From positions 1-64,000 of the forward strand of contig JAIOPJ010000054.1 of NCBI GenBank assembly GCA_021413975.1: 64,000 nucleotides of DNA, given 5' to 3'. Position numbers and translations under genes: made by a program. Of the stretch, positions 45,748 through 54,525 are shown one piece after another (position 1 is the first letter of the stretch; the number at the start of each line of letters is the position of its first letter). Origin of the DNA: Gemmatimonadota bacterium. GTDB taxonomy: Bacteria; Gemmatimonadota; Gemmatimonadetes; Gemmatimonadales; Gemmatimonadaceae. Below the pieces are notes generated by a model. It was given only the letters and a program-made list of their open reading frames with translations, was not told where the DNA came from and ran no database searches.

Positions 45748-47268
45748 CTATCGCTCCTGTCGCTGGAGAACACGCCCCGACCGGCTCGCCACCGTCTTGC
45801 CGTCCTGCCAGACGGTGCGTCCGTTCACCCACACCCGCATGATGCCGGTCGACACCAGGTGCGGCGCGGCGGGCGTCGCGTTGTCGATGACCGTCGCCGG
45901 ATCGACGAGCACGAGGTCGGCGAACTGTCCCGGCGCGATCGTCCCGCGCCGCTCGATCCCGACGTGCGCCGCCGAGAGACTGGTCATCTTCATGATCGCG
46001 GTCTCGAGCGGCATGACCTTCTGCTCGCGCACGTACCGACCGAGCACGCGCGTGAACGCCCCGAAACCGCGCGGGTGCGCACCGTCGAGCGACCCGTCCG
46101 AACAGAAGTTCGTCTGGTCCCACTGCATGAGCTTCACGATGTCGGGCTCGTCCATGCTGGTGGCGACCACGCTCTCGCCGTCGCGGCCGGGGTTCGCCTT
46201 CTCCCACGCGAGCGCCTCGCGGATCAGCCCCATGAGCGTGCTGGCGGCGTCCTCGCGGCGCATCACGGCGATCTCGGCGACGGTCTTGCCCTGATAGGCC
46301 GTGTTGGCAGCGAAGTTGCCGATGAGCAGTCCCTCGGGCTTCGCGATCTCCCTCAGGACCTTGTTCGCCTCGGCGCGGTCGGCGAAGTCGCGCGCCGGGA
46401 AGAGCACCGTGAGCGTGGACTGCCAGTACGGATACGGGTAGATGTCGGCCGTGATGTCCACACCGCTCGCGCGCGCCGCCTCGAGCAGCGTGAAGAGCGA
46501 ATCGGTGCGTCCCCAGAGCGGGAGCATCGCGAGCTTCACGTGGCTGATCTGCACCGGGAGCCTGGCCTCGCGCCCGATGGTGATGATCTCGTCTATCGCC
46601 GCCCAGAAGTCGCGGTCCTCGCTGCGGATGTGGCTGATGTACCGTCCCCCCGCCGCGGCGGTGACCTTGGCGAGCGCGAGCACCTCGGCGCGGTCGGAGT
46701 AGATGCCGGGGTCGTATTCGAGTCCGGTCGAGAGTCCGAGCGCACCGGCGTCGAGCTCCTGCTTCAGGAGCACCTTCATCGAATCGACCTCGGCCGGCGT
46801 CGCGTGGCGCTTGAAGTCCTCACCCATCACGAGCCGGCGGATGGTGCCATGGCCGGCATAGTACGCGACGTTGATCGAAGGACCGACCTTGCCGAGTGTG
46901 TCGATCGCGGCAGCGAGCGGGTAGGCGTGACTGCCGTCGTTGCCGCCCACGATCGTGGTGATCCCCTGACTCACCGCGCCGAGCGCCTCGGGCAGGTCGA
47001 GCAGGTCGCCCGTGTGATGGCTGTGGGTGTCGATGAAGCCCGGCGCGAGGACGAGTCCGCCGCCGTCGATCACCGAGTCGCCGCGGGCCGGTCGGACGTC
47101 ACCCACGGCCACGATCGAGTCGCCGATGAATCGCACCGACCCGGCGACGGCCGGTGTTCCCGTGCCGTCGATGATGCGGACGTTCGTGATGGTGGTGCCG
47201 GGGGCGCTCGGGCCGCACGCCGCGAGGGCGATGACGGCAACGAGTACCCAGGAGCGCGGCGCGATCAC
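45748..47268 (-). CDS. Lipoprotein N-acyl-D-amino-acid deacylase-like amidohydrolase
   Basis: 506 residues from GTG 47268, overlapping the preceding deacylase stop by 4 bases. Lipobox LAAC (Cys18). Amidohydrolase metal motif HSH (His82, His84) in GFIDTHSHH is intact, with ISHIRSED and QISHVKLA supplying further histidines, and SDGS near residue 400. These are the marks of the D-aminoacylase family, which releases D-amino acids from N-acyl forms. The lipoprotein signal places it outside the inner membrane, unlike classical cytoplasmic D-aminoacylases. Confidence 0.87.
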   Translation of the reverse strand: MIAPRSWVLVAVIALAACGPSAPGTTITNVRIIDGTGTPAVAGSVRFIGDSIVAVGDVRPARGDSVIDGGGLVLAPGFIDTHSHHTGDLLDLPEALGAVSQGITTIVGGNDGSHAYPLAAAIDTLGKVGPSINVAYYAGHGTIRRLVMGEDFKRHATPAEVDSMKVLLKQELDAGALGLSTGLEYDPGIYSDRAEVLALAKVTAAAGGRYISHIRSEDRDFWAAIDEIITIGREARLPVQISHVKLAMLPLWGRTDSLFTLLEAARASGVDITADIYPYPYWQSTLTVLFPARDFADRAEANKVLREIAKPEGLLIGNFAANTAYQGKTVAEIAVMRREDAASTLMGLIREALAWEKANPGRDGESVVATSMDEPDIVKLMQWDQTNFCSDGSLDGAHPRGFGAFTRVLGRYVREQKVMPLETAIMKMTSLSAAHVGIERRGTIAPGQFADLVLVDPATVIDNATPAAPHLVSTGIMRVWVNGRTVWQDGKTVASRSGRVLQRQER

Positions 47269-48983
47269 GGCTTGAACCCCGGCCCGCGCACCACCACGCC
47301 CGGCTTGGCCCCGGTGTGCACGTTGTTCCGCAGCACCGCCACGCCATTCACGAACACATCCCGCACCCCGGTCGAGAGTTGGTGCGGGCGTTCGAACGTC
47401 GCATTGTCGATGATCGTGTTCGGGTCGAAGATGATCACGTCCGCCTTGAAGCCCTCACGGAGCAGGCCGCGATCCCGCAGCGAGAGCCGCGTGGCCACCG
47501 CCGAACTCGCCTTGCGCACCGCATCCTCGATCGGGATCACGCGCCGTTCACGCACATAGTGTCCCATGAGGCGCGTGAAGTTGCCGTAGGTGCGCGGGTG
47601 CGTGAGTCCCACGGCGGTCGCCGGGTCCTGCGACCCGGCGTCGGTGCCGAACTTCATCCACTGCTGGCGCAGCTGGTTCTCGATGTTCGCTTCGCTCATC
47701 AGGAACAGGATCTCGCCCAGTCCCGCGTTCTCCGCCACGTTCAGGTCGATGATCACCTCGGCCCAGTCCTTGCCCAGCGCCGCGCTGATCTCGGAGAGGC
47801 GCTTCCCCTCGAACTGCTTGTACTCCGGGCGTTTGAAGCCCATCACCATCACGTTCGCCGGCGTCGCGATCTCGCAGAGGTTCTCGTAGCCGGCGTCGGT
47901 CGCGTGCATCTCGGCGACGATCGTCGCGCGCAAGGCGGGGTCGCGCAGGTTGTCGAGGAGCCGGCCGTTGGCGGCGTACTTGGGCGGGATGCAGCTCGCG
48001 AAGGAGTTGCCGCCGGCCGGGTAGAGGTACATGTCGGCCTGCACGTCCTGCCCCGCCGCGCGCGCCGAGTCGATCTTGGCGATCGCCTGGTCCATCTTGG
48101 CCCAGTTGCGGACTCCGCTCGCCTTGAGGTGGTAGATCTCCACCGGCACGCCGGCCTCGCGGCCGATGCGGAGCGCCTCGTCCATGGCCTCGAGGAACTT
48201 GTCGCCCTCGCTGCGCATGTGGGTGATGTAGACCCCGCCGTACGGAGCGGCCGCGCGGTTCACCTCGATGAGTTCCTCGGTGCTCGCGTACGTGTTGGGC
48301 GGGTAGATGAGCGCGCTGGCGATTCCGAAGGCGCCGTCCTCCATGGCGTTGCGGACCACCGCGCGCATGGTGTCGAGTTCGGCGGCGCTGGCCGGACCCA
48401 TCGCGCCGCCCTTTCCATAGACGCGCACGGTGCCGTTGCCGATGAACGATCCGATGTTCTGCGAGGCGCCCCGCAGCACCATGTACTCGAGCCAGTCGAG
48501 GAAGCCGTGCACGCCGTCGAAGCCGCTCACGAGTGCGCGGGTGGCCGAGTCGGTCTCGAGGGCGAGGATGCGGGCATTCACCGGTGCGGGGGTGTTGCCT
48601 TCGCCGAGGATCGCGGTGGTGATGCCCTGCGTCACCATCGAGATGGCGCGGCCGTCGCCCATCATGAAGTTCTCGTACGACTGGGCCTGGATGTCGATGA
48701 AGCCCGGCGAGACCATGTGGCCGGTGGCGTCGACGCGCGTCGTGGCCCGCGCCGACTTGAAGGCGCCGGGCAGGCCGATCGCCGCGATCCGGTCGCCGCG
48801 CAGGGCGACGTCGCCGTAGTACAAGGCGGCGCCGGTGCCGTCGATCACGCGACCGTGCTCGATGATCACGTCGTACTGGCTGGCGGTGCCGGGCCGCGTG
48901 GAGAGGCCGAATGGCGTGCAGGCGGCGAGGGCAACGGGGATCGCGGCGAGCGCGAGGAGGGAGTGGCGCAGGGCAGTGGGCAT
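47265..48983 (-). CDS. Lipoprotein D-aminoacylase paralogue lacking the HxH motif
   Basis: 572 residues; lipobox LAAC (Cys22). Domain order and motifs match the neighbouring deacylase (VTQGITTAILGEG, YITHMRSEGDKF, IEIYHLKAS-type strand), but the first metal motif reads IDIQAQS (Gln99, Gln101) where HxH is expected. The codons at 48687-48695 read CAG GCC CAG, so this is not a misread frame. Either it belongs to a subfamily using a single metal site or it has lost activity. It opens the four-gene operon running to 44153 and is divergent from the kinase gene at 49133. Confidence 0.82.
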   Translation of the reverse strand: MPTALRHSLLALAAIPVALAACTPFGLSTRPGTASQYDVIIEHGRVIDGTGAALYYGDVALRGDRIAAIGLPGAFKSARATTRVDATGHMVSPGFIDIQAQSYENFMMGDGRAISMVTQGITTAILGEGNTPAPVNARILALETDSATRALVSGFDGVHGFLDWLEYMVLRGASQNIGSFIGNGTVRVYGKGGAMGPASAAELDTMRAVVRNAMEDGAFGIASALIYPPNTYASTEELIEVNRAAAPYGGVYITHMRSEGDKFLEAMDEALRIGREAGVPVEIYHLKASGVRNWAKMDQAIAKIDSARAAGQDVQADMYLYPAGGNSFASCIPPKYAANGRLLDNLRDPALRATIVAEMHATDAGYENLCEIATPANVMVMGFKRPEYKQFEGKRLSEISAALGKDWAEVIIDLNVAENAGLGEILFLMSEANIENQLRQQWMKFGTDAGSQDPATAVGLTHPRTYGNFTRLMGHYVRERRVIPIEDAVRKASSAVATRLSLRDRGLLREGFKADVIIFDPNTIIDNATFERPHQLSTGVRDVFVNGVAVLRNNVHTGAKPGVVVRGPGFKP

Positions 48984-49132
48984 GGGCTGGGCGAGGTCGG
49001 GGTGACGAGGGAGAATCTACCTCCTGCGACCTCCGCGGCGAGCGCCGGCGCGCGCGGGACGTGATCGGGCAGCGATCGGGTCAAGCGCTCGCTCTACTGG
49101 CGCCCTCGACGCGTCGACGGCGATAATAGGGC

Positions 49133-51022
49133 ATGAGCGCCACGCCGGATCCGCTCTTCCTCGAGTTCCAGGACGCCATCGCGGGCCGCTACTCGCTCGA
49201 CCGCGAGCTCGGTCGTGGCGGCATGGGGATCGTCTACCTCGCGCGCGAGGTCCACCTCGACCGCTCGGTCGCGATCAAGCTCCTGCCGCCGGAGCGCTCG
49301 GCACAGCCCGCGCTGCGCGACCGATTCCTGCGCGAGGCGCGCCTCGCGGCCAAGCTGTCGCACCCCAACATCATCCCGATCCATGCCGTCGAGGAGCGGG
49401 GCGTGTTCGTCTTCTACGTGATGGCGTTCGTGGACGGCGAGACGCTGGCCCAGCGCGTCGGCGCGCGCGGTCCGCTCACGAGCACCGAGGGCACGCGGGT
49501 GCTGCGCGAGGTGGCGTGGGCTCTCGCGTACGCGCATGCGCAAGGACTCGTGCATCGCGACGTCAAGCCCGACAACATCCTGCTCGAAGGCGCGACGGGT
49601 CGCGTCCTGGTGGCCGACTTCGGCATCGCGGCCGCCTTCGCGGACGCCAGCGCCGACGGGATCGCGGGTACTCCGGAGTTCATGAGTCCCGAGCAGGTGC
49701 TCGGCGCGCCGCTCGATGCGCGCAGCGACCTCTACGGGTTCGGCGCGACGGCATTCTATGCATTCTCGGGGCGAGTGCCGATCGACGGGGCGAGCGTCAC
49801 GGAGGTTCTGGCGAGACAGGTGACCGAGCAGCCGCCGGCTCTCGCTTCGATCGGCGTGGTCGTGCCGCGCAAGCTCGCGGCGCTGGTGGACCGCTGCCTC
49901 GCCAAGGATCCGGCCCACCGGCCGGCGAGTGCACAGGCGGTCGGTGAGCAACTCGGGGCCGCGATCGAGCTGCGACGCGAGCTGCCGGTGGCACTGAGGG
50001 CGTTCGTGAGGCGCAGCGGACGACTCGACGGCGGCGGCACGCTGATCTCGGCCGCGATCATCCTCCCGGCGTCGGTGAGCATCGCGGCCGAGTTCGGCCG
50101 CGTTCCGGGGTTCGCGACCTTCTTCTGCGGCGCGGTGCTCTTTCCCGCGACGTACTTCACCAATGCTGCATTCCAGCTCAGCCGCAAGGGATTCGCACAT
50201 CAGGATCTGGCGCCGGCCTTCGCTGCCGAGCTCGAGCGTGCACGTGAGGAGCTCGCGCTCGAACGCGGCCTCGCCCGACCGTCGGTCGTCGAGCGCTGGC
50301 TGCCGAGTGTGGCGCGCATCTCCGCGGCGCTCGCGGGCAGTACGCTCCTGGTCGCGATGCTAGGGGGAAGGCGTGTTCTCGACTCGGCCTGGGGGACGTG
50401 GCCACTCATCTTCGGCGTTGCCGTGGTCTCGACCGCCGGCTCGATCGTCCTCGCGCAACGCCGCCGGGATGTTGATACGGAGTTCTGGGGGAGCCTCTGG
50501 ACCGGACGCGCCGGCAAGGCGCTCTTCTCGATCGCGCGCAAGATGCTCAGCGGCAAGACCCCCGTCTCGGCGATGACCCACCGCGCCACCGAACTCTCGC
50601 TCGGCATGGCCGCCGAACAACTGTTCGAGTCGCTGCCCAAGGCGACACGCGCCGCGATCGGCGATGTGCCCGCGATCCTCAGGCGCCTGCAGGACGACGC
50701 GCAGTCGCTCCGCCGTCGCTACGACGACCTGCAGGAGGCCCTCGCGGCCGCCGGGGACATCGCCGAGTCGGAGGACTACGCCGACGTCAGGTCGGCGCGC
50801 GACGAGATCCACTCGCGTCTCGGCGAGGCCGTCGGAGCACTCGAGACCATCCGTCTCCATCTCCTGCGTCTCCATGCGGGATCGACGTCGATCGAGAGCC
50901 TGACGACGCACCTCGGCATCGCGGCCGAGGTGTCGGAACAGGTGGAACGGATGATCGCCGCGCATGAGGAGGTCGACCGCAGCCTCCGCTTCCCGCGCGA
51001 GATCGCCACCACGCCGATCTGA
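49133..51022 (+). CDS. Ser/Thr protein kinase with TM hairpins and C-terminal coiled coil
   Basis: 629 residues. The kinase domain (about 20-275) is complete: GRGGMGIVYLA, Lys49 in AIKLL, HRDVKPDN (Asp143), DFGIA (Asp162) and GTPEFMSPEQ. Two hydrophobic pairs follow (about 300-347 and 394-447), probably four TM helices. The C-terminal 130 residues are a long charged coiled coil (LQDDAQSLRRRYDDLQEALA). The tail therefore differs from the TPR-tailed kinase at 18543. It likely phosphorylates cytoplasmic targets from a membrane position. No PP2C phosphatase gene is adjacent. Confidence 0.87.
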   Translation: MSATPDPLFLEFQDAIAGRYSLDRELGRGGMGIVYLAREVHLDRSVAIKLLPPERSAQPALRDRFLREARLAAKLSHPNIIPIHAVEERGVFVFYVMAFVDGETLAQRVGARGPLTSTEGTRVLREVAWALAYAHAQGLVHRDVKPDNILLEGATGRVLVADFGIAAAFADASADGIAGTPEFMSPEQVLGAPLDARSDLYGFGATAFYAFSGRVPIDGASVTEVLARQVTEQPPALASIGVVVPRKLAALVDRCLAKDPAHRPASAQAVGEQLGAAIELRRELPVALRAFVRRSGRLDGGGTLISAAIILPASVSIAAEFGRVPGFATFFCGAVLFPATYFTNAAFQLSRKGFAHQDLAPAFAAELERAREELALERGLARPSVVERWLPSVARISAALAGSTLLVAMLGGRRVLDSAWGTWPLIFGVAVVSTAGSIVLAQRRRDVDTEFWGSLWTGRAGKALFSIARKMLSGKTPVSAMTHRATELSLGMAAEQLFESLPKATRAAIGDVPAILRRLQDDAQSLRRRYDDLQEALAAAGDIAESEDYADVRSARDEIHSRLGEAVGALETIRLHLLRLHAGSTSIESLTTHLGIAAEVSEQVERMIAAHEEVDRSLRFPREIATTPI

Positions 51023-51094
51023 CGGTCAGGGACCCGACAGCCACCAGCACGCCATCCTCCACCGCACGCTCCCAGTCCTGCCGCCGAGGTTCCC

Positions 51095-52372
51095 ATGGAT
51101 CACTTGACCAGCCGTCGCGCGTTCGCGCGGTATGTCGCCGCCAGCCCGCTCCTCGCCGCGCTCGGCGCGTCCGCCTGCGAGGAGCGCAAGGACGAGGACG
51201 AGATCGCCGAGGAGGCCCGCGAACACCCCGGCACCCTCGGCGAGCCCGACCAGGAGCTGGGTGAACTGGTCACCAAGGCCGAGGACGCGCTCGACGTCTT
51301 CGACATGCGCGTGACGGCCGAGCGCACCCTGCCGCCCGCACACTACGGCTACATCGCGACGGGTGTGGACGGCGACGTCACGCTGCGAGCGAACCGCACC
51401 GGCTTCGCGCGCTGGGACATCCGCGACAAGCGCCTCGCGGGGATCGAGAAGGTCGACATGAGCACCTCGATCCTCGGCACGCGGATGGAGACGCCGATCA
51501 TCATCTCCCCCACCGGGAGCCAGCGCGCCTTCCACCCCGACGGCGAGCTCGCGACCGCCCGCGCCGCCAAGTCGCAGAAGCACCTGATGATGCTCTCCAC
51601 CGTGACGACGACGTCGGTGGAGGACGTGACGGAGGCGCGCGGGGAGCCCGTCTGGTACCAGCTCTACGCGACCTCCAAGTGGGAGGTCACCGAGAAGCTG
51701 CTCCGCCGCGCCGAGGCGGCGGGGTGCCCCGTGGTCGTGTACACGGTCGACCTGCCGGTCCCGAGCAACCGGATCACGCTCTCGCGTTTCATCAAGCGCG
51801 ACCGTCGCGACTGCACACAGTGCCACGCGAAGACCGACGCGTACGGCAGCCGCAACACGAGCTTCTCCCGCAAGCCGATGTTCGACGGCCTGAACATGAC
51901 GAACGCCGACTTCGATATCCCGTTGCACGACTGGGAGTTCGTCGAGCGGCTCAAGGCCGCCACGAAGATGAAGGTGATGGTGAAGGGCATCACGACGGCG
52001 GAGGACGCCCAGCGCTGCCTCTCGCACGGGGCCGATGGCATCGTCGTCTCGAACCACGGCGGGCGCGCCGCCGAGTCGGGGCGGGCGACGATCGACTGCC
52101 TGCCCGAGATCGCGCGCGTGGTGCGCAAGCAGGTCCCGGTGATCCTCGACAGCGGCATCCGTCGCGGGACCGACGTGTTCAAGGCGCTCGCGCTGGGGGC
52201 CGACGCGGTCGGGATCGGGCGGCCGTATCTGTGGGGGCTGGGCGCGTTCGGGCAACCGGGTGTCGAGCGCGTGCTGGCGGTGCTGCGTGCGGAACTGCGC
52301 ACCGTGATGGCGCTCTCGGGGACGAGGACGATCGCCGACGTCGGCGCGGCGTCCGTGATACGGAACACGTGA
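51095..52372 (+). CDS. Exported FMN-dependent alpha-hydroxy-acid oxidase
   Basis: 425 residues. The N-terminus TSRRAFARYVAASPLLAALGASAC carries a Tat-like SRRAFA motif and a lipobox (Cys28), unusual for this flavoprotein family. The FMN-oxidase core is intact: IIISPTGSQRAFHPDG, PVVVYTVDLPVPSNR, the active-site His321 in SNHGGRAAES, and LDSGIRRGTDVFKALALGADAVGIGRPYLW at the C-terminus (split here: residues near 347-375). Family members oxidise lactate, glycolate or mandelate. Tat would export it folded with FMN. The next gene overlaps by 4 bases (GTGA). Confidence 0.86.
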   Translation: MDHLTSRRAFARYVAASPLLAALGASACEERKDEDEIAEEAREHPGTLGEPDQELGELVTKAEDALDVFDMRVTAERTLPPAHYGYIATGVDGDVTLRANRTGFARWDIRDKRLAGIEKVDMSTSILGTRMETPIIISPTGSQRAFHPDGELATARAAKSQKHLMMLSTVTTTSVEDVTEARGEPVWYQLYATSKWEVTEKLLRRAEAAGCPVVVYTVDLPVPSNRITLSRFIKRDRRDCTQCHAKTDAYGSRNTSFSRKPMFDGLNMTNADFDIPLHDWEFVERLKAATKMKVMVKGITTAEDAQRCLSHGADGIVVSNHGGRAAESGRATIDCLPEIARVVRKQVPVILDSGIRRGTDVFKALALGADAVGIGRPYLWGLGAFGQPGVERVLAVLRAELRTVMALSGTRTIADVGAASVIRNT

Positions 52373-53043
52373 GGGAGGGGCAGCCGGCCGCCTCTTCGGG
52401 GCGCGGGCTGACGGCGCTGTTGATCATCGGCGCGCTCGCCTGTCTCGCGGGCGAGTACCTGCACCTGCGCCCCCTCGTCTACGTGGCCAAGCCGCTCGCG
52501 ACCATCGCGGTGCTGCTCATCGCCGCGCGCGCGGTGTCTCCGGTCTCGCCCCGGTACCGTGCGCTCGTCTCGGCTGGCCTCGCTGCCTCGCTCGCGGGCG
52601 ACGTCCTCCTGATGCTGCCGGGCGATCGCTTCATCGCCGGGCTCGGGAGCTTCCTCGTGGCGCATCTGCTCTACATCGCGGCCTTCGTGAGCGAGAAGGG
52701 TGGGCTGCGGAACCCGGCGGCCGCACTCACCATCGGCCTCTTCGCGGCGCTCATGCTCGCGATGCTCTGGCCCGACCTCGGTGCGCTCCGGCTCCCCGTG
52801 AGCGCGTATGTGACGGTGATCGCGGTGATGGGCTGGCAGGCGTTCGCGCGCCGGGGCCGTTCGCCGGGCTCCGAACGCGCCGCGATCGGCGCCCTCTGCT
52901 TCCTCGTGTCCGACAGCGCGCTCGCGGTGAGCCGCTTCCGGGGCGGCTTCGCGGGCAGCACGCTCGTGGTGCTCGGAACGTACTGGCTCGCCCAGTGGTT
53001 CATATCGCGGTCGGTACAGACCCACACCGGGAGCAACGCATGA
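52369..53043 (+). CDS. YhhN/TMEM86-family membrane protein
   Basis: 224 residues from GTG 52369, overlapping the oxidase stop. It is almost wholly hydrophobic with 7-8 TM helices; GDVLLMLPGDRFIAGLGSFLVAH and SDSALAVSRF are the conserved YhhN blocks. Mammalian TMEM86 relatives are lysoplasmalogenases, and bacterial ones are presumed lysophospholipid ether hydrolases; activity here is inference. The stop overlaps the next start (ATGA 53040-53043). Confidence 0.85.
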   Translation: MREGQPAASSGRGLTALLIIGALACLAGEYLHLRPLVYVAKPLATIAVLLIAARAVSPVSPRYRALVSAGLAASLAGDVLLMLPGDRFIAGLGSFLVAHLLYIAAFVSEKGGLRNPAAALTIGLFAALMLAMLWPDLGALRLPVSAYVTVIAVMGWQAFARRGRSPGSERAAIGALCFLVSDSALAVSRFRGGFAGSTLVVLGTYWLAQWFISRSVQTHTGSNA

Positions 53044-53660
53044 GGATCGGCATCATCGGGGCCGGGAGCGTGGGGGGTACGTTGGGCCGCGGACTCGCGA
53101 AGGCGGGGCATGCGGTCACCTTCGGTGTGCGCTATCCGAGTGACGCCAAGCACTCGGCGCTCACCTCCGGCGGCACGACGGTCGCGACCGTGCGCGATGC
53201 GGTCGAGCGTTCGGAGGTCGTGATCGTCGCGACTCCGTGGGCCGCCGCACAGGCCGCGGTCGAGAGTGCCGGCGACTTCGGCGGACGTGTGTTGGTGGAT
53301 GCGACCAATCCGATCGGCCCAGGCTTCAAGCTCACGCACGGTCACACCGACTCGGGCGCCGAACAGGTGGCCCGCTGGGCGACGAACGCGCGCGTGGTGA
53401 AGGCCTTCAATACGGTGGGCGTCGAGGTGATGGCGAACCCCGCCTTCGGTGGCGCGAAGGCCGCGATGTTCATCGCCGGCGACGACGAGGCCGCCTGCAC
53501 CGCGGTGCTCGGCCTCGCGCGTGATCTCGGATTCGATGCGTATCGCCTCGGTGCGCTGACCCAGGCCCGTCTGCTCGAGCCGCTCGCGATGGTCTGGATC
53601 ACCATGGCGATGCCGCTCAAGCATGGGCGCGAGTTCGCGCTGGGATTGATGAGGCGCTGA
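53040..53660 (+). CDS. NADP-binding Rossmann protein (F420:NADP reductase/ProC-like type)
   Basis: 206 residues from ATG 53040. It opens with the Rossmann motif GIIGAGSVGGTLGRGLAKAGH; VVIVATPWAA and VLVDATNPIGPGF match the NADPH-dependent F420 reductase / NAD(P)-binding 'YrrI-like' group. No F420 biosynthesis gene is in the window, so use of F420 cannot be claimed; it may be an NADP-linked reductase of another substrate. Last gene of a coupled three-gene operon (51095-53660). Confidence 0.8.
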   Translation: MRIGIIGAGSVGGTLGRGLAKAGHAVTFGVRYPSDAKHSALTSGGTTVATVRDAVERSEVVIVATPWAAAQAAVESAGDFGGRVLVDATNPIGPGFKLTHGHTDSGAEQVARWATNARVVKAFNTVGVEVMANPAFGGAKAAMFIAGDDEAACTAVLGLARDLGFDAYRLGALTQARLLEPLAMVWITMAMPLKHGREFALGLMRR

Positions 53661-53672
53661 GAGCGCGGTCGC

Positions 53673-54317
53673 CTACGCCCGCTTGAGCTCGACCGGATCG
53701 CCCAGATGCACCCGTCCCGCGCGCAGAACCGATGCATTGAGCGCGAGCCGCCCCCCGAACCGCCGCCCGATGTCCTTGAGCACCCCCGGATCCCGGTCGA
53801 GCGTGTCCGGGTCGACGGTCGTCATGGGGCAACGACCGCGGAGCGAGTCGAGGAAGATCACCGCGTCACCGCTGACGAGTCCGGCTCCTTCCCACGTGGT
53901 CTCGTCCATGCCGTGCACCCCGTCGATCAACACGTTCGGGCGCAGGCGCCGGATGTCCCGGCCGAACTCGTGCACGGCCCCGTCGGTCGCGACGAGCAGC
54001 GGCAGGATGTCGAAGCGGTCGAGGCTGTCGTCCGCCGCGAGCCAGGCATCCTGTCCGGCGGCGCCGCGCACGAGCGCGAGCGCGTCCGGTGAATCCCAGG
54101 GGTGCCCGTTCACGAGTGGCAGCCCCTCGGCCGAGAGTGTCCCCTGCAACCCGAGCAGCCGGTGATGCCGGCGTGAGGTGCGCACCCCCTCCGGCCCGCG
54201 CACATGCACGAGCCGGTCGCCGGGGATGCCGTCGGGAGTGAGGTCGGCCTCGGTGAGACGCTCCCCGGCGAGGGTCTTCACCGGGTACCGCCAGAGTCCG
54301 CCGATCGTGAGTGGCAT
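53673..54317 (-). CDS. MOSC-domain protein (MOSC N-terminal beta barrel plus MOSC)
   Basis: 214 residues. The start GGLWRYPVKTLAGERL is the MOSC_N signature, and the MOSC core has RCPMTTVDPDTLDRDP with the conserved Cys163. MOSC proteins bind Moco sulfur or reduce N-hydroxylated compounds (YcbX/mARC-like). No ferredoxin domain is fused, unlike YcbX. It may support molybdenum enzymes such as the oxidoreductase at 21451-24242, though the two are 30 kb apart. Convergent with the gene ending at 53660. Confidence 0.86.
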   Translation of the reverse strand: MPLTIGGLWRYPVKTLAGERLTEADLTPDGIPGDRLVHVRGPEGVRTSRRHHRLLGLQGTLSAEGLPLVNGHPWDSPDALALVRGAAGQDAWLAADDSLDRFDILPLLVATDGAVHEFGRDIRRLRPNVLIDGVHGMDETTWEGAGLVSGDAVIFLDSLRGRCPMTTVDPDTLDRDPGVLKDIGRRFGGRLALNASVLRAGRVHLGDPVELKRA

Positions 54318-54430
54318 CGAATGTCCTGATCGTCGTCATGCACCCTGCGATCGGTGCAGGGGGAGCAATCCGAGGGACAGCGTTGAGGTTCCCTCTCCGG
54401 GCGATCGACGTCGACGCCGGCCCGATCAAC

Positions 54431-54462
54431 GGGCGTGGCACCCGGGCGTGGCACCCGGGCGT
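54431..54462. repeat. 13-base direct repeat, 2.5 copies
   Basis: GGGCGTGGCACCC is repeated head to tail at 54431-54443 and 54444-54456, with a partial third copy (GGGCGT) to 54462. It lies in the divergent region between the MOSC gene and the SAM adenosyltransferase homologue, about 65 bases before the start of the latter. It could be an operator array or slippage. Confidence 0.6.
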
Positions 54463-54525
54463 CCAGCGATGATGATACCTTTGGCCGCCGGCATCTGGAC
54501 ACGGCCTTCCTTCGAGGATCAAACG

